A stretch of DNA of 64,000 nt from Chiridota heheva (GCA_020152595.1 JAIGNY010001448.1:877501-941500); one strand, 5' to 3'; positions 38,830-51,786 are shown, numbered from the stretch's first letter. Notes: generated from the letters alone by a model not told the origin. Program-made: numbers and translations.

Positions 38830-39600
38830 TAAAAATTGTCACTCAAGTTATGTTGTCGTACCGTACATGCTTTAAAAATATGTCAGTCAAATAAATGCCC
38901 TTCAAATCCTGTGCCTCCAGGATCTGGATTCAAACATCTTCCGCCACCTTTCACATGGAACTAAAATACTTTGTTTTTGGTTCAGATCCTCATTAAAAAC
39001 TTTAAATAATGAAAGTACCCTCAATGAATTTTGCCCTAAGTTTATTCCGACATCCGTGCCAAATCTCTATACGTTCGCTTGGGTATTTGTGCAAGAACTT
39101 TTGATGGAAATGTCGTAGAAAAGATATTTTCGAAGTTTGAAAGTACATAATTCGTGCGTACGTCTATAGGCTAAAGCGTGGTGTTCAGCTATGTACAAAT
39201 CGTTCTATGTTTCACCGATAAGATGTTCCGCATGCATGTTCAAAATGCCCGGATGACCGTACTGCCGTATACTCGAATAAACAGCTAAATTGACGTTATG
39301 ATGAAAAATGTTCCCTCCCAAATATTATCCCCTTCTCCTAACCTGTCCGTAGCAGTTGCGTGGTGGCAGGAGCCAGGGGGCAACTACCACCCTGTTAAGC
39401 TTTCTGAGGGGGTACCAAATGCTCATAGGGGCGCAAAAATTGTCCTGCGAATATATTTGTATATACTTTTTATTCCCAACTTCTGCAATTTGTATCATTT
39501 ACAAAACAAACGTTACAAATGTTTTCTCTCAAAGCCAGAGGGCAGAAACTGGGGGGCACTTGGGAAACGTGTGCTTAATTTTCCAAACAATGGCAAAAGT
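38830..39600. other. No recognised gene
   Basis: Frames at 39298-39639 and 39356-39661 (+) run into the minisatellite at 39.6 kb and are probably repeat-derived. Confidence 0.45.
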
Positions 39601-39722
39601 GCCCTTCTTGCAAGTAAAAAGTACATCTTTTACAAGTAAAAAGAGCCCCTTTTGCAAGTAAAAGTGCCCTCTTGAAAATAAAGTGCCCTCTTGAAAATAA
39701 AGTGCCCCTTTTGGAAATAATA
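39600..39722. repeat. Minisatellite of about 20-23 bp (GTGCCCTCTTGAAAATAAA-like)
   Basis: Five to six diverged units alternate (C)AAGTAAAAAG with GTGCCCT(C/T)TTG. The last three are close (TGCCCTCTTGAAAATAAAG). Confidence 0.85.
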
Positions 39723-39779
39723 CAAAAAATACCCATGGATCACTGATTATGATGCAGGAACTTGTGCAAAAATGGCTTA

Positions 39780-40480
39780 ATTATTTGAAAATATTAAAGA
39801 ATTCACGCCGAAAAACGCTAAGCTTCCTGAAGCTTCTTCACCTGGACGCCTACAAGGCAGCCGGGACGTCAACCCTAGATTTGACACAATATTCATAAAT
39901 TTTCTGCTGTCGCGAGACAAAACATAGCTTCCGGGGGCTTTCCTCTAGATTTCATACAAGTTTAAACAATTTTTTTGCTATCAAAATCCCGAGAAACGTA
40001 TAGCGCTCCTATACTACAGCTTCGCTCCATAGATTTGACACATTTTAAAACAAATTTCGGCGGCTATCAAAAACGTAGGGTTTCAGCCCGCCGTGAGTCC
40101 CTACCAGGGCTTCGCGACCTTTGCCGCTAGTATGCCTAGAGATTTGAGACAATTTTAAACAATTTTGTTTATATCAAACTCGCGAGAAGCGCTGAGCTTC
40201 CTGGTGCTTCGCCCCTAGATTTGACACAATTTTAAGCAATTTTCTGCTATCAGTCACAAAACACGTATATGCTTCCGGGAGCTTCGACCCCTGGTCCCTA
40301 CTCTTGGAGATGACACAATATTAAGCAATTTTCTGCTACCAAGATTACGAGAAACGCAAGGTTTAGACCTGCTTTAGGTAATATTCTGCAATGGAAATCA
40401 CGTGAAAAATAGCGCTTCCGTGGTTTTCGATCCCTGGACCCACTTACAAGGGCTTCGACTCTCAGGCTAGATTTGAAGCA
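39780..40480. repeat. Diverged tandem repeat, units about 80-120 bp
   Basis: About six or seven units contain GATTTGACACAATTTTAA, then TTTTCTGCTATC, then CGAGAAACG, then GCTTCC(G/T)GG(G/T)GCTTC. The same CTTCC...CCCCTGGACCC words occur at 7535-7600 inside the bestrophin intron, so the family is dispersed. Confidence 0.8.
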
Positions 40481-40869
40481 CTTATTTTATTTCCCCCGCC
40501 CTAGTGAAACGTGACCCACCACGCGACTGCTCCGTAGGCCAATGCATTTTCGGCGATCGACCAGAGTAAAACCTTTGTTAGGCCTATATTCTACTAGTAT
40601 AGGCACCCCGATTTTCGTACACTCCAGAATTTTAAGCACCGCCATTTTCGTGCACCCCCGAAAATAAAAACGCGATACACGTTGGCAAGTCCGTGTGCGT
40701 TTACTGTGTGCGGTACGTATGGCAAACACAGCTTATCGCTTTGTTTTCATTCCAATGCGGGGTGAATGCGCGCGGTTGCTATGCGGTCTAATGACCTCAG
40801 GTCACATGTCCGACCAAGCAGATAGCCATTACATCATAGTACATGACTGCGAATAAGTATTATTTATAT

Positions 40870-42850
40870 AGCAAATTTACAAATCCTGGAGCCAAGGGAA
40901 ACTTCGATATCATTAATAAAGATTAAAAAAAAAAGCGGACCCAATACAGAACCCTGAGGAACACCACTTGTAACTTTCTTCCATGGAGATACCTCACCAT
41001 TAACAACAACTCTTTGTGGCCTGTCAATTAATCAAGAATTTATCCAACTGGCACACTTTCTCTCCACACCAAACGCTCTTATTTTCATCATGAGCCCGTC
41101 TAACAGAACTTTATCAAATGCTTTTTGGAAATCTAAATAGATAACATCCACATTATGACTAGAATCAACTAGTTTAGTACCATCATCAAGAAACTCCAAT
41201 AAATTAGAAACACAAGACCTCTTAGGTAAGAACCCATGCTGGGACAAATTCAACAAACCATTGACCAGTAAATGATCACGTACAACATCATTAACAATGG
41301 ACTCCATGACCTTGCACACAACACTAGTAAGACTAACTAGCTATATAGTTACAGGGCAAAATGTGGTCACCTTTTTTTTTTAAATAGGAGTACGTGACAT
41401 TAGCAATTCTCCAATCACTAGGAACAACACCAACATCAAAGCACTTTTAAAATATAATACTCAGGGAAACAGAAAGAACATCAGGACACTCACGTAAGAC
41501 AGCAGGATGTATACCATCTGTACCGGGTGTTTTATTTAAATTCAAACCCTTCAACTTCTTAGACACAACATCAACTGAAAAATCAACATCCTTAATGGAT
41601 ACTGGAGAGTACACACTGAGATAATCCACAACATCATCGAAAGGGATTCATTAGTAAAAACAGACACAAAGTAGTCATTCAAAACCTCAGCCATATCCTT
41701 ACCACTATTGATAGTAACACCATTATTACCCTGTAGGGAACTAACAACCTCCTTGGGTTTTTTTTTTTTTGCTTTAAGCGAACATAGGAGTAACATGACG
41801 TAGGATTAATCTTAACCTCTTTGGACGAAGGTTTTTTTCTTCTTTTCAAGAAGTTTTTCAAAAAGCACTTTAGTATCTCTTATCGATCCCTTTGTGAACT
41901 TTTCATGATCCTTATACCTAGCAAGCTCCGCAGGACACCCACAGTGTTTATAACAACGCCACAACTTCTTCTGTTTATGAACAGCCAGCAAAACCTCTCG
42001 AGGCATCCACACTGGCCGATTACGCCTACAGACTTTCTTTAATGGGACAAAGCTATTCACAACTTCCAAAACTTTAGATCGGAACTTGCATCCCATGATT
42101 TAGAAGGATCTAAGTCACAGAGCAAAGAAGTCCAATCAAATGACAAATTATCAAAATGCAGCAAAGTCAGCGTTCTCAAAATCAAAAACCAGTTTATTAG
42201 CTAGAAAAACCTTTCTGAAACAATACAGATCAAAACTAATGAGGTCATGATCACTACACCCTACCTTACCGCTACTTAGCACATTTCTAACCATACTTTC
42301 TTCTCTCCTGAAATCGAATTAAGACTTTTACAACCACGCGTGGGAAACAACATATGCTGGGTGAAAAATCAGTCTGATACAACTTCCAGAAAATCTTTAC
42401 CATGTGGACAACTAGTACAGTTTCCAATCAATGTCTGGAAAATCAAAGTCCCAAAAAACAATAACTCTTCTAGAAGCAACATTCCTAAAGCAGTCAAGCA
42501 ATTTCTGATTGTTCTCAGGACTACAATTTGGTGATCTATGCACGACACCAACAACCACTGAACTACCAACATCGCCATCAACAATAAGCTCACACCATTA
42601 GCAATTCAAAAAACCAAAAGAAAACTGAGCAGCCCGATCTCTGCAATTAAAATTGTCATTTACAAACAGTAGAACACCACCTACTCTACCATTGAGAGTA
42701 TCTAATCTGCCTTGCCTGGGAACTGAGTAACTTGGGATATGTATCTCTGAATCACTAATTTCACTATAAATCCAACTCTCAGTAATCTGTTCAACATATC
42801 ACGTTTATTCAAAATGCTACGAACATTTGAAAACCTAACACTAGAAGAAC
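40870..42850 (-). pseudogene. CR1-like non-LTR retrotransposon, broken copy 1 (endonuclease and RT)
   Basis: Read on the minus strand, endonuclease pieces come first: FSNVRSILNKRD (near 42840), ITESWIYSEISDSEIHIPSY, GRVGGVLLFVNDNFNCRDRA, VVVGVVHRSPNCSPENN and WDFDFPDIDW (the usual GDFNxPxIxW has Gly, here Trp). A linker with RRNRPVWMPREVLLAVHKQK follows (41812-42096). RT pieces are NKTPGTDGIHPAVLRECPDV, VCKVMESIVNDVV, LSQHGFLPKRSCVSNLLEFL, NVDVIYLDFQKAFDKV and [20 protein letters not shown]. These are typical of the CR1 clade. Stops and shifts split the frames. Between the NVRS and ITESW motifs about 20 residues are missing. The copy stops at SRICKFA, just before the catalytic FADD, so the second active-site motif is gone. 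Confidence 0.9.
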
Positions 42851-45800
42851 AATCCCTATATCTGTATATCCAGAAACATGCCTGACAGGTGGGTTTGAAC
42901 TCTCAACCCATCCCTTCCCACCCCCTCCCCGTGACTACTTCAAAAGATTCAGATCATTAGTTGCCCTATTGACACCCCTAGCAAGAACACATATAATGAA
43001 AGCTGCGTTCTACCTGTACCAATAAAAAATGGCGACCTATCAATGTCCTTCCAGAAGAAAAGAATGAAAAGAATCACATTCATAAATTTTGTGTGTAAGA
43101 TTACATCTGTTCTACAGTAAAAAGAACAAAGTTATTAACGCAATTAATATTAGTACGTGCTATTTTGCCCAACTTGTTCCTAATGATTTTAGTCACTTAG
43201 TAGCTTTTAAGCGATTGAACTTGGGTTTTACAAGCTGTGTTTAATTTTAACGAAGAGTTTTATACAAGATGTTATCATATAATTATCAATTTCCAACTTT
43301 TCAACCTTTCTCAAGATTCTCAAGAAATTTGTAATTGCTGATTGTTGAATTCTCACAAATGATAAAACTGTTGATGAATTCGCTCATTTTCGTTAGCAAT
43401 TGTGGGGAAGTTCTTTGCGTCGTTTTTATAAGTGCAGTTCTAGTAGGAACCGTTTATATCTTTCTGGTGTCGATTTAATCCAAGAGAATTACAAATGAAA
43501 CGTGCTGAAAGTGTCAATTCTTACAAGAGTTAGCACGATTCAGATAACCCAAGTGAAAATACCCATTTAATTGTATGTGAGGCAACTGCATATGAGAGCT
43601 GAGTGCATAAAAGTAACCAAACATATATATTTATTAAACGCGTAAGAGTAAATTATCAATGGATATTGGATATAAGTTCGTGATAATTAATCTAATTTTA
43701 ATTTTTTTAGCCTTAGCTGTGATTGAAATATTTTCAAAGATATATACTTGCTGATGTTACTATTGCTTGTATCTGTCGTAACAATTTAAATATCTTACCT
43801 CCATTAGTGTTCGGTTGTTTATTTTAGCTTCCATTATCAAATTATAGAGCCGCGAAAGTTCTGATGATCCTCCAAATGAAATCACCCTGTACGTCAGTAT
43901 CAGTAACCAAAAGATGGGTTGAAGATTATCTCATATACATAGTAACGTTTTCAATAAAATAGTTTTCAAAATGTTGAATTTTTGGAATTGTAGTAGATGA
44001 ACAACAAGCAACGACAGCAAACGTTTTCCCCAAGGGCCTCCTACTTGTAAGTTACCTCAAATGTAAGCTCAATATCCTGGTAAGTAGCTTTGCTTTATTT
44101 GTACAAGATGCCTATATGCCTGAAGATAAATCTGACTTTTTATGCATCCATTGATATAAATCAAGAATGACATAGCGATATGATGTGCAATAGTGTCTTA
44201 TTGAAATATCTCCAAACGAATACTTCAGATCACTATCCATTCTTGTTATACCTTGTATTGCAGTAAAAGATCATTTCTCATTTTAGGAAATAAAATAAGT
44301 CTTGTTTGATCAGTTTTGTGCCCTAAACTATAATCACGACTTTGTTCATAACAGTCTTTCTTATTATATAGCGACAGACTAATGTGCATAGTCTAATCTG
44401 CTCATTTAAAACACATAGCTGTTCGTGTGATAAATGGCATTCATCAAGCGAATAATTTAAGATATTGAACATATATCACATCAACTACTTAAATTTTGAT
44501 AAAAAGTAAACCACCATGAACTCAGTACACGTAGTGGTTTATTTTTTCAAAATATACCGGTACACAACTATATTAATATATTCTAATCTATATTAAAATC
44601 AACAAATTTTATAAGTGCTTAATATAAATTCGGGGTGATTTATTAATTTATTAAGTGACTAAAACCATCCTTGCTATAACAACCGGACACTATTGAGGAA
44701 TATCGTGTACACAAATTGTTAATAAGAACACTGAAGTTTAGTTCTTGTTATTTCGTATGGTTTTTTTAATGGATTGGTTATAGTAAAGCCATGCATTGTT
44801 CTTCACACAAAAAGGAAAAGTACAATACAATACTAAACAAAACAAAAAAAACTCTTAGAAAAACGTGATTTTTTTACATATGAAATGCTAAGGTGAACAA
44901 TGACACATGAGGTATGACCAGGTCAAACACAAGAATAGGTAACTAGACACCATGTCCTCATGGGCCAATCAATGGTTCACAGTGGCTTAGAAATAGAAGG
45001 AAAGAACACTTTGCTACGTCATGGTGTTGAGAGAAGATGATAATGAGTCTTCAGGGACTGGGCCCCATTTTCTTTAATCTCTCTAGCAACACAGTCTAGG
45101 AGACTGTTCTCAACTTGGATTGCATTGGTGGGGGTGATGATGGGGGCTTCAATTCTAGAGTAAACTTTCCATTCCAATCATTTCCACATAGATAAGAAAC
45201 AATCCTAAACTTTAATATCCCCTGAGAATTAATAATATATTGAAGTAGTTTCTTGATCATTTTTTTGAATTATCATTTTACACTTTACTGTTTTCTACCA
45301 AATAAGATGGACACGCATGGCCACTGAACTAATTTATCAACAATTATTATGGAGTCAGAAGCGTACTAAATATCCTTAGTTGTTGCTTAATTGGCCATCC
45401 GATTATCAAGATCCATGTTCGCACGCTTTTTGTGCCGAAACTTGAAACATTTAATCCTTACTTCGTTATTTTGGCTGGTTACCACATGTAGCCATGATAT
45501 TGTTTTTGTATCTACTTTTAACGTTTTTCAATTACAATAGGCCACATGCAATATTTTCACTGTTGTGGCAAATGTGGTGTATGGAATTCCCCAAACGACA
45601 GATACAGCCTGTGCACCTTTTAATCTGATAGTCCGTGTTTTAAAGGATTGTTACAGATTTCAAAGAAGCATGGAACCTTAAAAATACTCAAGGCAAAAAT
45701 AAAAGGAAAATCAATTTTAATTATCTCTGCGACTGGGAGACTTTTGTAATTACAGCTGCCCTGATGACAACTCTTGCAGCTTTATGACGATGAACACGGA

Positions 45801-47260
45801 AAGATAGGAGAATAAATTCCCACACTAAATGCATACATTTATCATATATCAAAATAAAATATCAAATGATATGAAAATCAAACAATTTTGTGTTGTATTA
45901 TTGCAAGTAAGGTTACACGGCGTAGTAACCTAGTTTATAAATAACTGTCAGGAAAATATGAGTCATTATGTTGATATGACTTTTCTACTGCTTAGTGAAT
46001 GACTTTATGACTAAACGTGTTACCATCCTGAGTTGAAAGTGGAGTACATTAAAAATATATCTCAATGATCTTCAAATCATGAAACACTTTTCTGTCAACA
46101 GATATAGAACAAAGCACTGATGTTGCCGCATTTAGTACAGAAATGGAAATATTTGAAATATGAAGTATTTTCGGGAAAATATAAATCAATTTAATATACA
46201 AATAAGGTGGTAAGACTCAGGCTTTTGTGATTCCCTTTCATTTGGACCTACATATATTTGGGATGTGATGAACAGTGTTTCTGATAGAATCCTAAATAAA
46301 GTCTGAAAAGAAAGAAAAAAAACACCTTTGAGCCTGTTTGCATTCAGGCCGTACGTTCGTTTGCCAACGTATACCTTCTCCTCCCAATACCCAGTGTATA
46401 TGTACATAGCTATAACTTATTAGAAGACAAAGTATGTCAAATTCCGTCAACAAAGATTTATTAAAATACACAATTTTCTAGCTCTGTAATCCCTTCTTCA
46501 GTGTAGACATGCAACACGAAACTGTTTAGTTAGCTTAAATAAAACAAATAAAACCCACTGACACTTATTAGGTATGTATATGCAAATATGTATAATTCAT
46601 AGCAATTTACTATTATTGTTTTCATTTTATATCTACTCAGTATTGCCAAACTTAAAAATTTCCCATATCTTACTTGAAATAAACTATTATTATCTATTCT
46701 ATTGTAACTTATACAGTATAAGCTGCGAATTAAGTATCAAACGCATATTTAATACAGTCCTGCTTTATACTCTGAAGCATAACAAACTAGGAAGTTGTTA
46801 CTAGTATAAATAGATTTTGCTAATATGTACACTTTATCAGGCACTAGCAGAAACAAAATTAAATCTGCGTACTACAAGCTTCCCATCTACTCCGAAGCAA
46901 TGGTCACTGAAAAAATATAATCGTGACTGTCCTTATTGCTTTCACAAATGAGAGCAAACATGCCGAAATATAATGATGAACATAACCGCCTAAGATATCC
47001 AGGCTGCAGAGACAATTAGTACAACTGACGCCCGAAGGCTTTTTGTTAGTAGGCCTACCTTTCTTAACTTGGATGCATCGTTCTTTCTCATGACCTCAAT
47101 ACGTCATTCTTCATAACCAAGAACAGATATGCCTATGCGTGTATTACTTAGAAACACCAATCTGCACATCATAGTAGTTGATAGATTAAAGACAGCAGGT
47201 GACGCAACGAATTCTGCAACCTAAACATTACAGTTTATGTTTTGAATCAACTAAAGTACT
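42850..47260. other. No recognised gene
   Basis: Apart from the C-rich CCCATCCCTTCCCACCCC run near 42910, this is AT-rich sequence without recognisable coding or repeat structure. The frames at 46186-46407 (-) and 46574-46804 (+) have no known motif. Confidence 0.5.
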
Positions 47261-47269
47261 TTCCTGCCA

Positions 47270-47420
47270 TATCAGCATAGGTGTATGGGCACGTGCTTAT
47301 TGCTTATATGGGGATTGGGGATTGGGGATTGGAGGGGGAGACGAGTTTTGCCGGAAAAATAAAACGTTTGCCCGAGAGTAAAAATTGTCGAAATTTTCGC
47401 AAGGGGGCAGAGGCACTTAA
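47270..47420. repeat. Dispersed repeat piece beginning GTATGGGCACGTGCTTAT
   Basis: GTATGGGCACGTGCTTAT followed by a G-rich part (three GGGGATT units) and a TTTGCC(G/C)GAAAAATA...CGTTT...GAGT(A/G)AAAA segment recurs at 49208-49300 in slightly different form. The class is unknown; GC content is higher than that of the flanks. Confidence 0.75.
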
Positions 47421-47769
47421 TTAGGGGGAACATTGTGTTATATATTTTCCTTTGATTTTTCGCATGGGGTGGGGGAACATACCTTCACAAGTCCCCCCTC
47501 CCTGTGCACGATTCTGGCTACGGGCCTTGTTGCTACTGACAGACATGCATTCTATATGCCATCATTACTGGTGTGTAGTGGCTTTAACCCCCTTACCCCC
47601 ACCCCTTCCCCTCCAGCATAGTATAGGTCTAGTGACACACATGAATTCCAATACGCTAGCACAACTATTTGCAGGCAGCTATAGGGAGTCAGGTGACGAG
47701 TCACGTAGAGTTATGTACCTAGCAGGGTTAGAGCTTGAAATGAAATGATATTTTAATAGGCTTAAAAGA

Positions 47770-47935
47770 TCTTGCTAGGGTTTCAAAAATCCCGCGCTAG
47801 GCTTTGAAAAATCTCGCGAGGCCTGCAAAAATCTCCCGCTAGGGCTTCAAAATTCCTCGCTATACAGCTATAGGACTGAAGAAAAAAATCCCGCTATAGG
47901 GCTTCAAACATCCCGCCAAAAAGTGTGCAGGTTTT
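47770..47935. repeat. Minisatellite of about 28 bp (GCTAGGGCTTCAAAAATCCC)
   Basis: About five diverged units with (G)CTAGG(G/C)(T/C)TT(C/G)AAAAAT(C)CC. Further weaker units (TCCTGCTAGGAGC, CCGCTAGGTTTTGAAGGG) appear at 48030-48120. Confidence 0.8.
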
Positions 47936-48363
47936 TGTCGAGAATGCAATATTTCGCTAGGTTTGAATGAAATATGAGTTTTATTACTTTATAGCAGAGT
48001 TAGGGCTTAAGATATTAAGTTTAGGTTGAAAAATCCTGCTAGGAGCTTTAATATTTGCAGGGTTTTGTCCACACACAAAAAAACAACAAAAAAACACTTA
48101 TTCCGCTAGGTTTTGAAGGGATTATCACGTTTTATAGCCGAGTTAGGGCTTAAGAGCATAAATTTAGATTAAAAAGTTCTTAAAAATTGTACTTTACAAG
48201 GTAAAAAATTTGGACAAATATTGAAAATTTTCGGTTTAGAATCTAGAATTCACGCAAACTAAGTTTTTGCAATCCGTCGTCGGGGTTTCAGCACGATTTT
48301 TACAAGACCCGATGTTAATTTTGCTTATGCTAATATATGCTCACCCGATATCACAACATACTT

Positions 48364-48819
48364 TCATACGATTGTACCCTTTCCCAGAGACGGAGAAAGT
48401 ATGGAGGCGGACGCACGGAAAGGTTGCGGGATGGGTGGAGGAGGGGAGTGCGGGGGGGGGGAAGGGGGTGGGGGCGGGGTGAAAATTATTGAGCATATGA
48501 TAGCTTGAAAAAACTCATGAAGTTTGATATATGAGTAAAACAGTAAAAAGAAGGTCCCATCATCATCAATTTGGCCAGAAATGCTATCATTCCGTTCAAA
48601 TTTTTTACGAAGGACGTTCGAAATTTGATAAAGAATAACGCTTGATTTACAAGCTCGCGCAATGGGTTCATACTCAGTCGTGCATACGAAACTTGGGCCA
48701 GGAAACTCATGGACGGTTCCCCGAAAAGCCATGATCACAAAAATGGCAACATGCAGTAGAATATCAAATAAATTTCTAACGAAATAATGTATAATTGTCC
48801 TTCCGCTTGGTGTAGCCAT
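48364..48819 (-). other. Unassigned open frame, 151 codons, Pro-rich end
   Basis: Minus-strand frame starting MATPSGRTIIHYFVRNLFDI with a hydrophobic stretch (ILLHVAIFVIMAF) and ending in a Pro/Ser run translated from the G-rich tract at 48430-48482. It is the longest frame outside pure microsatellites. I recognise no family. At this base composition a frame of this size can arise by chance, and the Pro-rich part is a product of the G-run, so I do not call a gene. Confidence 0.2.
48425..48482. repeat. G-rich tract with quadruplex potential
   Basis: G-runs of 3 to 10 lie close together (GGGTGGAGGAGGGG, then GGGGGGGGGGAAGGGGGTGGG). Several G4-type patterns can be drawn. The complementary C-rich kind is at 49300-49340. 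Confidence 0.85.
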
Positions 48820-49207
48820 TGCTTCTCGATTATATGCCGTGGCGAAGAAGGACTACATTCAAATTAGGCGGGCGGCTCTGTGAAGAAGGTAGCAATAAAC
48901 TTTGCACATCTCTGCCCGTGTGGGTGTTCTACGACTAGTGACCGATCTTCAATTTGTGACTGTTTAATGTCATTGCAAAGTTTCAAAATCCACTGTTTCC
49001 TATTTTATAGACTTTTATCTGAATTCTTTGTAAGTTTTCACGATTCAACATGATCTATACTATATTAGGGTCACGCTAAGTGCGTATAACATTATTCAAA
49101 TTACCTGCTCACTTCTTAACTTAGGTCTACAAAGCTGGTTGGGGGAAGGACATGCACCAATGGAAGTGAACCGACAAAATAATCTGATCGTAGACCTACA
49201 AAGGTTG

Positions 49208-49345
49208 GAGAGCATAGGCGTATGGGCACGTGCTTATATGGGAGGCAAAACCCGAAAAATAGAGCGTTTTCTCGAGTGAAAAAATTCAGTTTCTTCACCC
49301 CCCTCCCTCGCCCCCCACCCTACCCCCTCCCCCCTCACCGTCCCA
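49208..49345. repeat. Dispersed repeat piece with C-rich end, relative of 47270-47420
   Basis: GTATGGGCACGTGCTTATATGGG, then AAAACCCGAAAAATAGAGCG, then a C-rich run (CCCCCCTCCCTCGCCCCCCACC). Confidence 0.75.
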
Positions 49346-49766
49346 TACGTATATGCATATCAGTTTAAGAAACAATCAAATCCAAATTTCAAATTTGCCA
49401 TGAACACTCCGCAAATTATGAGAACTTTAAGCACTAGATGATTGAATTTAATCTTACCTGCAAGGAAAGTTTCCTTCAATGTAGAGAAATCTACCCGCTT
49501 CCCGAAAAATATATTGGATTAAATCCGCGGGAAGAGAGCAACATATTCTGTAGTCAACATAAGTAGCACATTTTTTTTAAAAGCAGGGTTTTTTATTTTT
49601 TTTTCATTTTACTTTCTGGATTTATATATTTAGCAATTAAAACTTTAAAACTAATTATTGTGGTATTTCGAACTATACACTCATTTAAAATTTGATACAT
49701 TACGATTGCAATTTTGAATATGATTTATGCAATAGGCGCTATTGTTGAGCGTTATTCTTTATTGAC

Positions 49767-50216
49767 CTAGTATACGTTCACGATACAGAGCTCTTCAGCT
49801 TCCCGCAATAAAAGGTAATGTAAAACTAAAAGAATAACTGTGAAGGCATTGATTGCCTGGAGCCAATCGGTTGGCTGAAGGAGATTTGATAACCGACACA
49901 TTGTGTTATAGGACAGAAGATAGAAGGCGAATTCCATTTTAATAAATGAAAATGTGAACAAACTTGAAAGCGTCATAAAGAAATTTGGTTCGAATTTACA
50001 TAATGCAAGCACGGAAGTCAAAATAATGTCCAAAAGAAGATCTTTAAACAACACTGTCTACGTTCATTGCAAATTGTAAACAAATTTTGTGTTAAACTGA
50101 AATTCCACACATATCTTTGAAAATCAAGAGAACATATTGAATTAAGCACGTCATTTATCTGTTTATGCACCTTCCAACATGTCCAAGCAATAAGTTTGGA
50201 AACATTTTCACTGCAA
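49767..50216 (-). pseudogene. Possible relic of a multi-span membrane protein (frames shifted)
   Basis: On the minus strand AAATTGCAG| is followed by a frame ENVSKLIAWTCWKVHKQIND, VLNSICSLDFQRYVWNFSLT and ERRQCCLK, ending at 50018. In a frame shifted by one base, 50054-49767 reads two hydrophobic helices (LLLDIILTSVLALC and MTLSSLFTFSFIKMEFAFYL). Together with a hydrophobic frame at 51498-51755 (-) this has the feel of a seven-helix receptor such as a gustatory-receptor-like protein. No diagnostic motif was seen, so this is a hunch. Confidence 0.2.
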
Positions 50217-50249
50217 TTTATATGTGTTGCAGGAGGACAGGTCAAAAGT

Positions 50250-51490
50250 TTCTTGCTAGTGGAAAACAGTCATATGGTATGAATCTGGTATGAATCTGCA
50301 AACTAATACTAGTACCTTTATGCCCTCTTACATAAGGGTACCTGATTCTACAGGTAGTCGAAGATTACTACTAAAGGAGAGATAATAAGTCTGACATAAT
50401 CCTTATTTCATATAATAGAATAAAAAATAGCAAATTTTTCTGACCAAGTTTCATACCCCTTAAGCAATCTAACACAATTTTTATAATTCTACCACTAAAT
50501 AGTACTATAGGAGCCGCCATTTTGATTTCAAAACACGCAAATTATGATGTCATCAGCACAGCAGGATGTTGGAATGCTTTGTATTTCTTTATAATCTACC
50601 TCAAGATTTCTAGGTTGTGAGAACAAAAATTCTTATGTAAGTAAGGGTCAAGGAATTTTTTGTGTACCCATGAAATTAATAAAACATTATGTTAAAACTT
50701 TGTGTCACATCATTTTGGAATCAAAACTTTAACAACATTTATACAAAATTACATTAAATTCTTTATGTCCCTATTGGGGAAATTATGTCATCATGCACAA
50801 TATTTCAATACAGAATTAAACAAAATGGCAGCCTCCATGTGTCAACTTCAAACATGAATAACTTCAGATAGAAATGAGATTTTGACTTGCTATATTTGGT
50901 AGTTGGTTAAGATTTGTATCCTCCATCATATGAAATAATGATTGAATCAGACCAGAGAGTTGTTAAGAACTTAACAACTACCTGATCCTGTATATTTCCT
51001 TTGAAGATGCACAATGGCAGATTGATCCTTATCTAAGGATATCACACACAACATGAATACAAGTAAATAAAGAAATTATTAAACATAGATGGCTCCGATG
51101 TGGGTCGTAATCTATTGCAACAATGTTATGCACTTTACAAAAATCTATGTGTAGGAATAAATGTATCGGAGAGTTACAGTGTGATCTATTTCACCGTGGA
51201 ACTGTGTTTGTAGATTCCTGGCTACTTCAATTCAACACCTCTTCAAATACTATCAAATTAAACAGACGCCGCAGCCTTGACAACCCATTCACTTTCATGT
51301 TCTTAATGCATTTCCTAAACAGCGAAAGTGCGTGCAAAATACTACTATGTTGTAAATTGAAAAGCTTTCGATAACTTAATACCATGACATCTTCCTGTTA
51401 ATACCAACGTATATTCATACCTCGTGCTTATTATGTCGGTCATGCTGGGGAAATGCATTGAAACTTTTTATTTATTTATTTATAGGCGAA
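50250..51490. other. No recognised gene; dispersed-repeat look
   Basis: Contains GAGCCGCCATTTTG (a YY1-like word also met at 30758-30767) and AT-rich filler. The frame at 51123-51374 (+) has no known motif. Confidence 0.4.
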
Positions 51491-51497
51491 TGCTTCG

Positions 51498-51755
51498 TCA
51501 CATTGTTGGTAAGATGAGAACAAGCACAGCATAAAACAAACATTTACAGACGGTGTTAATTCGAAAAGAAAACAGTTCATTAAATGTACCAAACCCAGAT
51601 TCAAGGTTATCTGTAATGAAATTAATTATATTAGCACATTTAGTCGGCGAGAAAACTATGAAATATACCAAGGGCCAGCACATCAATATGACATAACGCT
51701 CAACACGTTCATTGGTAAAAGAACGTGAAAGCTTGAGTTTCCATTTAATGTTCAA
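51498..51755 (-). other. Unassigned hydrophobic frame, 85 codons
   Basis: Reads ERYVILMCWPLVYFIVFSPT...CKCLFYAVLVLILPTM, with two possible membrane helices. No splice signals that join it cleanly to the frames at 50.2 kb were found. Its 5' end abuts the tRNA-like sequence at 51787-51855. Confidence 0.2.
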
Positions 51756-51786
51756 AGTTTTATTTGAAAGGTAGAAAGGTGAAACG

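Noticed and set aside
40487-40729. 80-codon minus-strand frame at the end of the tandem repeat
   Set aside because: GC-richer flank of a dispersed repeat; basic residues come from CG-rich words, no family match.
48364-48819. 151-codon minus-strand frame as a proline-rich protein gene
   Set aside because: The proline part comes from a G-run, the rest has no motif, and the length is possible by chance.
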